From NCBI GenBank assembly GCA_018061705.1, contig JAGOTO010000013.1, positions 1 to 7,648 of the forward strand: a stretch of 7,648 nucleotides of DNA. The letters are read 5' to 3'. Below, piece after piece: positions 1 to 4,980 of the stretch; positions within the stretch are counted from its first letter, which is position 1; each line of letters opens with the position of its first letter. The notes under the pieces are model-generated. The model was not told the DNA's origin. It was given only the letters and a program-made list of their open reading frames with translations, and ran no database searches. The translations under genes were made by a program, and so were the position numbers. The DNA comes from Candidatus Saccharimonadota bacterium (GTDB lineage Bacteria; Patescibacteria; Saccharimonadia; Saccharimonadales; UBA4665).

Positions 1-1
1 G

Positions 2-118
2 TTTAATCCCACGCATGACACAATTTTTCGCTGGGTTGCAATGTTAATTGAACGATTTTATCGAGCACACAGAATGCCCGCTCTTCTGGCTTTGGGAGCA
101 GAGTCCAAGCTTGCATAG
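2..118 (+). CDS. C-terminal end of an unidentified protein (partial, enters from left edge)
   Basis: Frame 2 is open from the first base to a TAG at 116-118, giving 38 codons. The translated tail has a hydrophobic/aromatic helix (TIFRWVAMLIERFY) followed by a basic RAHRMP stretch and a short Ala/Leu-rich end, which looks like a real protein C-terminus. The next gene's proposed -35 (TTGCAT, 111-116) overlaps its stop codon, as is common in tightly packed genomes. No family can be assigned from 38 residues; the basic R-x-HR-x-P ending is faintly like NAD synthetase tails, but this is not claimed. The open frame could also be chance. Confidence 0.35.
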   Translation, partial: FNPTHDTIFRWVAMLIERFYRAHRMPALLALGAESKLA

Positions 119-139
119 AGGAACCTCGGGTGTAATAGT
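111..139 (+). promoter_or_regulatory. Promoter with extended -10, leaderless layout
   Basis: TTGCAT (111-116), a 17-bp spacer and AATAGT (134-139), with TG at 131-132 as an extended -10. Only 7 nt separate the -10 from the ATG at 147, so transcription would begin at or next to the start codon. No Shine-Dalgarno is visible before that ATG. Confidence 0.4.
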
Positions 140-146
140 TAATAGT

Positions 147-959
147 ATGAAAAACAATCCACATATTGCAGGGTTTCTTAATCTTATTCCAGGTCTCGGC
201 TACATTTACCTTAATCGAAAGAGGCTCTTTGGCTGGCTGATTCTGCTGGGTGTTGTGATTGGACTCTCATCAATACTACTTCCATCAAACATAGACTACA
301 CCCAGGAACTAGATAGCGGAGATGTTGTCTCCGTAATCAGTAGCTTGGTTATCTACATCGCCTTCGTGGTTGACGCTTACCGCGAGGCAAAGACCGGCAA
401 TGACACGAAAGAAACCAATGTTTTTCCGAAGCCAAAAAAGACAATTCGTTTTCAGTACAGAACGCCAACCCAGCACAAAATGGGGTTGCTTGCTGCAAGT
501 ATCGTTGGACTTATTGGAGTCTGTCTTGGCACGTTGATGTGGGCAAATTTTTATTACAATCAATCAGCGTTATTGCTATTGTTTACGACTAGCGCTGCCA
601 CAATTGCCTACATTCTTGCCGCCAACGGCTTGCCCTACCACAGCCAAGCAAAACAACTCCTCTACGTTCTTGTGGCCGTAGCAGCTATAAATGTGCTGAC
701 TGGCTTCTATTGCGACGCTATCAAATGGTACAGAGATGAAACCGGTATAGCTTTTTCACGAAGCTGGTACACCTGGGATTACATTTTCTACTACTGTATG
801 ATGGCCTTAAACCCGGCTACTTGGTCGACTTACCTTGGAGAGCTTGCAATCGGCACATCTGCATGGATACTCGGCTCACTTCGTATCTTACGCACTGCTT
901 TTTCATATCCTACACCACTACGACAACCTTTGTCGGATAATCTGTGGAAGGTATTTTAA
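147..959 (+). CDS. Multi-pass membrane protein of unknown function (270 aa)
   Basis: I do not recognise the family. The first 30 residues (GFLNLIPGLGYIYL, then a basic N-R-K-R) resemble the hairpin that opens TM2-type small membrane domains, in which a Pro-Gly turn links a short helix to the first membrane span. Likely spans lie near residues 28-46, 58-76, 112-133, 139-159, 168-186 and 228-246, with a possible one at 205-222. A basic linker (residues 90-110, PKPKK) sits between spans 2 and 3 and is probably cytoplasmic. The frame stays open upstream to a TTG at 48, but those extra 33 residues are polar, overlap the preceding partial gene and have no ribosome site. The ATG at 147 with the adjacent -10 is preferred. 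No catalytic motif was seen. Confidence 0.7.
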   Translation: MKNNPHIAGFLNLIPGLGYIYLNRKRLFGWLILLGVVIGLSSILLPSNIDYTQELDSGDVVSVISSLVIYIAFVVDAYREAKTGNDTKETNVFPKPKKTIRFQYRTPTQHKMGLLAASIVGLIGVCLGTLMWANFYYNQSALLLLFTTSAATIAYILAANGLPYHSQAKQLLYVLVAVAAINVLTGFYCDAIKWYRDETGIAFSRSWYTWDYIFYYCMMALNPATWSTYLGELAIGTSAWILGSLRILRTAFSYPTPLRQPLSDNLWKVF

Positions 960-967
960 GATATCAT

Positions 968-1007
968 GAGTCCAATCATGTCGAATTTCTCTGGAAGGAT
1001 TGGACTC
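968..1007. terminator. 10-bp inverted repeat between convergent genes, possible bidirectional terminator
   Basis: GAGTCCAATC (968-977) is perfectly repeated in inverse as GATTGGACTC (998-1007) around a 20-nt loop. It lies 9 bp after the stop of the membrane protein gene and 51 bp from the stop of the opposing glycosyltransferase gene. Neither side carries a clear T run, so it is not a textbook intrinsic terminator. Its position between converging genes is the main argument for termination or 3'-end protection. Confidence 0.4.
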
Positions 1008-1057
1008 GTTCGCCTCGTAGGGCCCGAATACAAATTTCAGATTTCGTCCGTATGATG

Positions 1058-2575
1058 CTAGTCGGGTAGTTTCGGCAAATGTGGCTCGACCCGCATAACA
1101 GCGATGCAGACATTCCGACCTTTCCAGTTTACCGTACCAAACTCGTACCGCAGCATAGATACATGGACCATCACTATGTCAGCAATAAATGCCCATAGAG
1201 CCGTCAGGATTGCAGTGACTGGACTAGTGAGTTTCGTTGTGACCGAAATGAGATAATACATCGTCTCAACGACAACCACGCTCGCAAACCAGATCACAAA
1301 TAACGCTCCTGACTGTGGCAGCAGCAGCATGCTAATGGACAGCCCGATGAATGGGCCGATAAATAACATTGCCTCAAAAAGTGCCGTTGCTGCTACAAGC
1401 TCGAGCCTTCGGTGAAGCTGTGGATAACGCATACGTATCGTCGTATCCATCTGGTCCTGAAACGACTTTGAGCTGTGAACTTGCAAATCACCGTGGCTCC
1501 TCACGAACGTATAGACGTCCTTCGCTACTGCCAAACGCGCAAAATGCGCTTCTGGTGAGACGCTTTGCGCGACTGCTTTCAGTCCACCTAGCTCATCGAG
1601 TAGCTCTGCTCGAACGAGCCAACAGCTGCTCAGTACCGGGGGCCTCTTAAACATCCGCCTTGGTAAACACAGCTCCCAGTAGTAGCGCATCGATTGCAAA
1701 AGTGCTATAGGGGCGCCATCGCCAGCAAGCCGGGTCGGTAAAACGCTCATCATTTCTTTTTTGCGTGCGATGAGCGTCTCCACCATGCGACGCACCGTAC
1801 GGGCTTCAAACGTTGTATCAACCCCGCAGTATAGAATCATTTCACCGGCGGACTCATGGCGTAGCTGCTCGTATGCAAAGTTTTTTGGTACCCAACCTTC
1901 GGGTGGGGCAACACCTTTTACAAACCGAACCCCTTGGTGAGCATAACTGCGTATGATCTCCGGAGTCTTTTTTCCGACGGAGCAGTCATCGAGCACGATG
2001 ATCTCCATCTTGGGATAGTCACTCGCAACGAGACTGTCGAGGCATGTCCGCAGAGCATCGGTTTCATCGCGGGCAGGTATGAGGATACTGAGGCTGGGCA
2101 GCCCACTATCGGTATAGTATGCGGTAGGTTCGGCCGGTTTGGCATGTCTCCAAGTCCGGAGACTAGCCCGTAGCAATACGATGACACCTACGAGCTGGAG
2201 AACCGCAAGACTCATAGCGATCCCGAAAATTGGTAAACTGCGGACTGCTACCCAGATCAAGAAGAGAGTTATTTGAGCGGCAATCAGCCAGCCATGGGCT
2301 CTCAGCGACACAGCGCGCAGCCTGTCGGCCTGCAAGCGAAATTTTGATAAACGAGCAAGGTTAATCAATCGATAGGGAGAGAATAGGATTACAAAGATCC
2401 AACAACGCCAGTCAACCAGCATCATTCCGATATCTGCCCCGATGAGGGCTCCCCAGACGATACCCACGCAGACATATCTCATCCATGCGAAGCTGCGAAA
2501 AAGTTTTGGCCCTAATGCATAGAGCAGCGCTTCAGCCACCACAACACCAGCCCAAACTCCGAGCCAAAGTACCAT
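1058..2575 (-). CDS. Membrane-anchored family 2 glycosyltransferase (505 aa)
   Basis: A GT-A-fold family 2 transferase, expected to move a sugar from a nucleotide-sugar to a lipid or glycan acceptor at the inner face of the membrane. Residues 1-140 hold about four hydrophobic segments. The catalytic domain starts near 161 (SILIPARDE) and continues with nucleotide-binding DDCS (196-199), PEGWVPKN (225-232, equivalent to the family GWxGKN motif) and CGVDTTF (250-256) where FxDADT is usual. After QMDTTIRMRY (375-384) come C-terminal membrane spans (about 395-420, 425-445, 455-475) and a TVNWKGR tail typical of the family. The frame extends to a GTG at 2620, but the promoter -10 lies downstream of that codon, so the ATG at 2575 is chosen. 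Substrate unknown. Related families include carotenoid and polysaccharide glycosyltransferases. Confidence 0.8.
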   Translation of the reverse strand: MVLWLGVWAGVVVAEALLYALGPKLFRSFAWMRYVCVGIVWGALIGADIGMMLVDWRCWIFVILFSPYRLINLARLSKFRLQADRLRAVSLRAHGWLIAAQITLFLIWVAVRSLPIFGIAMSLAVLQLVGVIVLLRASLRTWRHAKPAEPTAYYTDSGLPSLSILIPARDETDALRTCLDSLVASDYPKMEIIVLDDCSVGKKTPEIIRSYAHQGVRFVKGVAPPEGWVPKNFAYEQLRHESAGEMILYCGVDTTFEARTVRRMVETLIARKKEMMSVLPTRLAGDGAPIALLQSMRYYWELCLPRRMFKRPPVLSSCWLVRAELLDELGGLKAVAQSVSPEAHFARLAVAKDVYTFVRSHGDLQVHSSKSFQDQMDTTIRMRYPQLHRRLELVAATALFEAMLFIGPFIGLSISMLLLPQSGALFVIWFASVVVVETMYYLISVTTKLTSPVTAILTALWAFIADIVMVHVSMLRYEFGTVNWKGRNVCIAVMRVEPHLPKLPD

Positions 2576-2581
2576 GTGTCT

Positions 2582-2590
2582 ACTATAGCA
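2582..2590 (-). promoter_or_regulatory. Extended -10 for the glycosyltransferase gene, leaderless layout
   Basis: On the minus strand, TGC-TATAGT occupies 2590-2582 and six nucleotides later comes the ATG at 2575. No good -35 exists at 16-18 bp, which fits an extended -10 promoter. There is no room for a Shine-Dalgarno downstream of the expected start site, so the mRNA should be leaderless. Confidence 0.5.
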
Positions 2591-2628
2591 CTCATATCTG
2601 TGTCTCGACAGTGCGGCCACAACGGCAC

Positions 2629-2657
2629 TTGACTCGATGATCTCGATGTACTATGAT
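2629..2657 (+). promoter_or_regulatory. secE-nusG promoter
   Basis: TTGACT (2629-2634), exactly 17 bp, then TATGAT (2652-2657): each hexamer has five of six consensus bases. The predicted start site is near 2664, about five bases before the leader hairpin. It lies back-to-back with the glycosyltransferase promoter. Confidence 0.75.
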
Positions 2658-2668
2658 TGACTTGAACA

Positions 2669-2692
2669 CCTACGACTATCGTAGGCTTTTTT
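2669..2692 (+). terminator. Terminator-like hairpin with T6 in the secE leader
   Basis: CCTACGA (2669-2675) pairs with TCGTAGG (2679-2685) over 7 perfect base pairs around a CTA loop. One C and then six T (2687-2692) follow, which is the form of an intrinsic terminator. It sits between the promoter and secE, so it cannot serve an upstream gene on this strand: the upstream gene runs the other way. It could act as an attenuator or pause, or as a 5'-end stabiliser. The T run can alternatively pair with AAAAA at 2699-2703. Confidence 0.5.
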
Positions 2693-2726
2693 AATGGCAA
2701 AAACGCCAAGAGGGAGTGAGTGCACG

Positions 2727-3104
2727 GTGGCAAAACGACACAACCAGACGACTTCATCAGAACAGCAAAGCCTTATGGAGGTATTTTGGAGTGGCTTTTT
2801 TTGGCCACTGAGAATCATCCGAAGTGGCGTACTTTGGGCGATCCATCATTTCCCTCTGAAACACATTGGTCATGCTATGCGTTGGTTTTTTATGCTCCCC
2901 CCGATACGGTTGATCGGACGAATACTCGGCTTCCGTTATGTCAGTTCGAGCTGGCAGGAACTCAAGCAAGTTACCTGGCCAACCTTCCGAGAAAGCAGAA
3001 GGCTGACATTGGCAGTCATCATTTTTTCTATCGTTTTTGGTCTGATCATCGCCATCGTCGATTACGGGCTTGATAAAGTATTTAAACAACTTCTAATTAA
3101 GTAG
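2727..3104 (+). CDS. secE: Preprotein translocase subunit SecE with N-terminal extension (125 aa)
   Basis: SecE clamps SecY in the protein-conducting channel of the cytoplasmic membrane. The diagnostic core is WQELKQVTWPTFRES (residues 76-90), with the family's E-L-K-x-V-x-W-P signature, followed by one membrane span (about 93-111) and a D-x-x-x-x-K tail. Ahead of it is an extension of about 70 residues rich in Trp, Phe and Arg that may lie along the membrane; short bacterial SecE proteins lack it. The start is uncertain: the frame also opens at an ATG at 2694, but that codon directly follows the T6 run with no ribosome site. GTG 2727 has GGAG (2713-2716) 10 nt upstream. Both starts begin M-A-K. 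nusG follows after 10 bp. Confidence 0.9.
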   Translation: MAKRHNQTTSSEQQSLMEVFWSGFFWPLRIIRSGVLWAIHHFPLKHIGHAMRWFFMLPPIRLIGRILGFRYVSSSWQELKQVTWPTFRESRRLTLAVIIFSIVFGLIIAIVDYGLDKVFKQLLIK

Positions 3105-3114
3105 TGAGGATCCA

Positions 3115-3669
3115 ATGTCCATGAGTAGCACCAAGCGATATGACACCAGTAAACAGTGGTATGCCATCCATACCTACAGTGGCTATGAGGAAAAAGTAGC
3201 AGAAAGCATCCGCCAAAGAGCTGAGTCCCTAGATATGAAGGACAAGATTTTTCAGGCGCTCGTACCAAAAGAAAAGCAGATTGAGATCAAAAATGGCAAA
3301 CGCAAAATCGTCGAAAAACGCATTTTTCAGGGATACGTCCTGGTGCAGATGAAACTGACAGAAGATGCCTGGTACATTGTGCGCAATACTCCTTCTGTCA
3401 CTGGTTTTGTCGGAAGCGGCACAGAACCCACGCCTGTAGATCAAGATGAGATTGAGAAAATCCAGAAGCGTATGGGACTCGAGCAGCCAAAACACAAGAT
3501 CGATTACGCCATCGGCGAAGTTGTCAGCATAATCGACGGTCCATTCAAGGGATTCGACGGCTCTGTCAGCGAGCTCGACGCTCAAAAAGGCAAGCTCAAA
3601 GTCCTCGTCAACATGTTTGGCCGTGAAACTCCCGTCGAACTTGACAGTCTCCAGGTAAAAAGGGTATAG
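3115..3669 (+). CDS. nusG: Transcription termination/antitermination factor NusG (184 aa)
   Basis: NusG binds RNA polymerase at the clamp and modulates pausing, termination and coupling to ribosomes. The NGN domain covers about residues 13-120, with WYAIHTYSGYEEKV (15-28), FQGYVLVQM (71-79) and the IVRNTPSVTGFVGS (88-101) signature. The C-terminal KOW domain (about 131-184) shows GEVVSIIDGPFKGFDG (134-149) and ends with the usual QVKRV. Length matches the family. GAGGA (3106-3110) lies 4 nt before ATG 3115 and 10 nt before an in-frame ATG at 3121 (MSM start), so either may be used. It is cotranscribed with secE. Codons near its end contain a promoter for the next gene. Confidence 0.97.
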   Translation: MSMSSTKRYDTSKQWYAIHTYSGYEEKVAESIRQRAESLDMKDKIFQALVPKEKQIEIKNGKRKIVEKRIFQGYVLVQMKLTEDAWYIVRNTPSVTGFVGSGTEPTPVDQDEIEKIQKRMGLEQPKHKIDYAIGEVVSIIDGPFKGFDGSVSELDAQKGKLKVLVNMFGRETPVELDSLQVKRV

Positions 3670-3670
3670 T
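3641..3670 (+). promoter_or_regulatory. Promoter inside the 3' end of nusG
   Basis: A perfect TTGACA (3641-3646) within nusG codons, an 18-bp spacer and TATAGT (3665-3670) overlapping the nusG stop codon. The predicted start site is near 3677, leaving a leader of about 35 nt with GGCGGAGG before the 3712 gene. Chance is possible for the -35 because it lies in coding sequence. Confidence 0.6.
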
Positions 3671-3711
3671 ATATCCAATCATAAGGAGCAGACAGCACCG
3701 AGGCGGAGGAT

Positions 3712-4089
3712 ATGTCATATATGTACACCGATACGAGTAATTCTGGCTTTGGAAACGAAAATAATCCGTTTGTGTCTGGTCCGTTGGGTACAGGTTTTCT
3801 TGCGAAATACATAGCCTTTGATGGCCCTACGGCTACCGATCTGAAAGAGGCTACGAGACGGAGTAAGGAAACAGGGATATATCCCGTGGCATTTGTTTCC
3901 GATGGCGGCCCAGGAGTTACCCCATCCCTTTTACGTACAGGGGATACGCCGTACACACGATATCTGGATAGTCTAGGATGGCATGAAGCTCACGGACAAA
4001 TACCGCCAGGTACCACGAGCAGTGCTTTGGACGCGATTTTACTTGGACATTTGGTTATTGAACAGCAGGGCCCCGATACAATCCTTTGA
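3712..4089 (+). CDS. Unrecognised 125-aa protein between nusG and rplK
   Basis: No family is recognised. The protein is soluble-looking: no signal peptide or membrane span, Gly/Pro/Thr-rich, with segments such as GFLAKYIAFDGPTATDL (28-44), SKETGIYPVAFVSDGG (51-66) and a C-terminal LDAILLGHLVIEQQ helix (106-119). The complete frame, the promoter at 3641-3670 and the ribosome site GGAGG (3705-3709) support a real gene. GGAGG is only 2 nt from ATG 3712 but 11 nt from the in-frame ATG 3721, so the true start may be 3721. It interrupts the usual nusG-rplK order. Its middle part aligns loosely by eye with the 4651 ORF. The TGA stop is followed 12 bp later by the rplK promoter. Confidence 0.6.
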   Translation: MSYMYTDTSNSGFGNENNPFVSGPLGTGFLAKYIAFDGPTATDLKEATRRSKETGIYPVAFVSDGGPGVTPSLLRTGDTPYTRYLDSLGWHEAHGQIPPGTTSSALDAILLGHLVIEQQGPDTIL

Positions 4090-4101
4090 GCGAGCATACA
4101 C

Positions 4102-4130
4102 TAGACATTTTCAGTAAAATTTGATAGAAT
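4102..4130 (+). promoter_or_regulatory. rplK-rplA promoter with extended -10
   Basis: TAGACA (4102-4107), 17 bp, then TAGAAT (4125-4130) preceded by TGA (4122-4124), an extended -10. The predicted start is near 4137, giving a leader of about 83 nt before rplK. It makes rplK-rplA a separate unit from secE-nusG. Confidence 0.75.
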
Positions 4131-4161
4131 TGCATCTGTTACGCACTACTTAAAGGTAGGA

Positions 4162-4203
4162 GAACGGCGAGACTCGCTTCAAAGGTCTCATAATATCCCG
4201 TTC
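4162..4203 (+). promoter_or_regulatory. Structured rplK leader hairpin
   Basis: GAACGG (4162-4167) pairs with CCGTTC (4198-4203). Inside, GAGAC (4169-4173) pairs with GTCTC (4185-4189), leaving an 11-nt loop and an asymmetric 8-nt bulge (4190-4197). A competing small hairpin GCGA/TCGC (4167-4170 with 4174-4177) is also possible. The structure ends just before the AAGGAG at 4207-4212. The form suits translational feedback by a ribosomal protein (L1 in many bacteria), but the ligand is inferred. Confidence 0.45.
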
Positions 4204-4219
4204 GAAAAGGAGATAACAG

Positions 4220-4651
4220 ATGGCTAAAGTCGTCAAAGCAAACCTAAAAATGAAAATTAAAGGCGGGCAAGCATCTGCAGCGCCGCCTGTGGGTTCGACC
4301 CTCGGTCAGTACGGTGTCAACATGATGGACTTTATCCAGCCCTTCAATGACGCGACCAAAGACATGCAGGGCAAGACTGTCACTGCGCACATCACCATTT
4401 ATGATGACCGTACCATGAGCTTCAGAGTAGTAGCCGAGCCAACCGACGATCGTATTCGTTCTGCTCTCGGTATCCAGAAGGGCTCTGGTAAACCAAACAG
4501 CGAGAAGATAGCCAAAAAGCTCAGCCAGGCAGACCTGCGCAAAATTGCCGAAGAAAAGGCAGTTGATATGAACACCGATGACGTCGAAGCTGTCATGAAG
4601 ATGGTAGCCGGCACCGCCCGCAGCATGGGCGTCGAAGTAGAGGCTGCGTAA
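4220..4651 (+). CDS. rplK: 50S ribosomal protein L11 (143 aa)
   Basis: L11 binds the GTPase-centre region of 23S rRNA, where it contacts elongation factors. The N-terminal domain has VKANLKMKIKGGQASAAPPVG (5-25, including the conserved proline pair) and LGQYGVNMMDF (28-38). The C-terminal rRNA-binding domain runs from about residue 72 to the end, with KGSGKPNS (87-94) and GTARSMGVEV (131-140). Length and motifs are normal for the family. AAGGAG (4207-4212) lies 7 nt before the ATG. The TAA stop shares its last base with the ATG of the next small ORF. No rplJ or rplL is found downstream. Confidence 0.98.
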   Translation: MAKVVKANLKMKIKGGQASAAPPVGSTLGQYGVNMMDFIQPFNDATKDMQGKTVTAHITIYDDRTMSFRVVAEPTDDRIRSALGIQKGSGKPNSEKIAKKLSQADLRKIAEEKAVDMNTDDVEAVMKMVAGTARSMGVEVEAA

Positions 4652-4854
4652 TGACAGGCGAAACCAATCCAGGAAAAGCATTAGGTTATGCATTTACTGA
4701 AGCACCTGGGCTCAATATACATCATTTGCAAGCAGCCCTAAATGCTTCTAGGGTAACGGGTGAACATTCGGGAATTTCTCATCCAATAGAAATATCAGTT
4801 CCACCTCGTAAAATTGTGCCCACAGGAACTTTAAGCATCGAGCAGCTCGCATAA
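4651..4854 (+). CDS. Small unrecognised protein translationally coupled to rplK (67 aa)
   Basis: No family is recognised. Its ATG overlaps the rplK stop (TAATG), and AGAGG (4639-4643) inside the end of rplK is exactly 7 nt upstream, a good layout for translational coupling. The protein has no membrane span; it reads as a polar N-terminus, a helix around HHLQAALNASR (24-34), a Gly/His/Pro stretch and a short IVPTGTLSIEQL end (55-66). The pattern AF-x-(D/E)-x-P, L-x-x-A-x-x-x-S-x-x-TG and (H/Y)P is shared with the 3712 ORF, hinting at paralogy. It separates rplK from rplA, which are normally adjacent. At 67 codons a chance frame cannot be excluded, but the coupling signals favour a gene. Confidence 0.55.
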   Translation: MTGETNPGKALGYAFTEAPGLNIHHLQAALNASRVTGEHSGISHPIEISVPPRKIVPTGTLSIEQLA

Positions 4855-4915
4855 TTGCCGAGCGATATCCTGCTGGCACGCCGAATGGGAACATGTTTCG
4901 GCAAGAAAATCGGCA
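4855..4915 (+). promoter_or_regulatory. Nested inverted repeats upstream of rplA
   Basis: TGCCGA (4856-4861) can pair with TCGGCA (4910-4915), enclosing GCCGAA (4880-4885) paired with TTCGGC (4897-4902). The arms are interchangeable: TTGCCGA (4855-4861) also pairs perfectly with TCGGCAA (4898-4904). No T run follows. It may be part of the rplA leader or simply a processing structure. Confidence 0.35.
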
Positions 4916-4932
4916 CTTACTGTAATTTAATC

Positions 4933-4966
4933 CGTGGGAGCGAAGATTAGTAGCGTTAGCACCACG
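4933..4966 (+). promoter_or_regulatory. Hairpin next to the rplA ribosome site, candidate L1-binding site
   Basis: CGTGG (4933-4937) pairs with CCACG (4962-4966), with GC/GC (4940-4941 with 4959-4960) beyond a small GA/A internal loop. The 5' strand contains GTGGGAGC (4934-4941), matching as I recall the conserved L1-binding arm of 23S rRNA, which reads GTGGGAG opposite CCAC. The hairpin abuts AAAGGAG (4967-4973), so occupation by L1 could block initiation. Function is inferred. Confidence 0.4.
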
Positions 4967-4980
4967 AAAGGAGAAATGAA

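Noticed and set aside
48..146. N-terminal extension of the membrane protein from TTG 48
   Set aside because: The start is TTG without a ribosome site, the residues are unlike a membrane protein start, and it overlaps the frame-2 tail and the promoter.
2576..2620. GTG 2620 as start of the glycosyltransferase
   Set aside because: The extended -10 lies downstream of this codon and no ribosome site precedes it; the ATG at 2575 fits better.
4918..4926. Separate rplA promoter (TACTGT/TGTAAT)
   Set aside because: No acceptable -35 at 16-18 bp and no extended -10, so the evidence is too weak.
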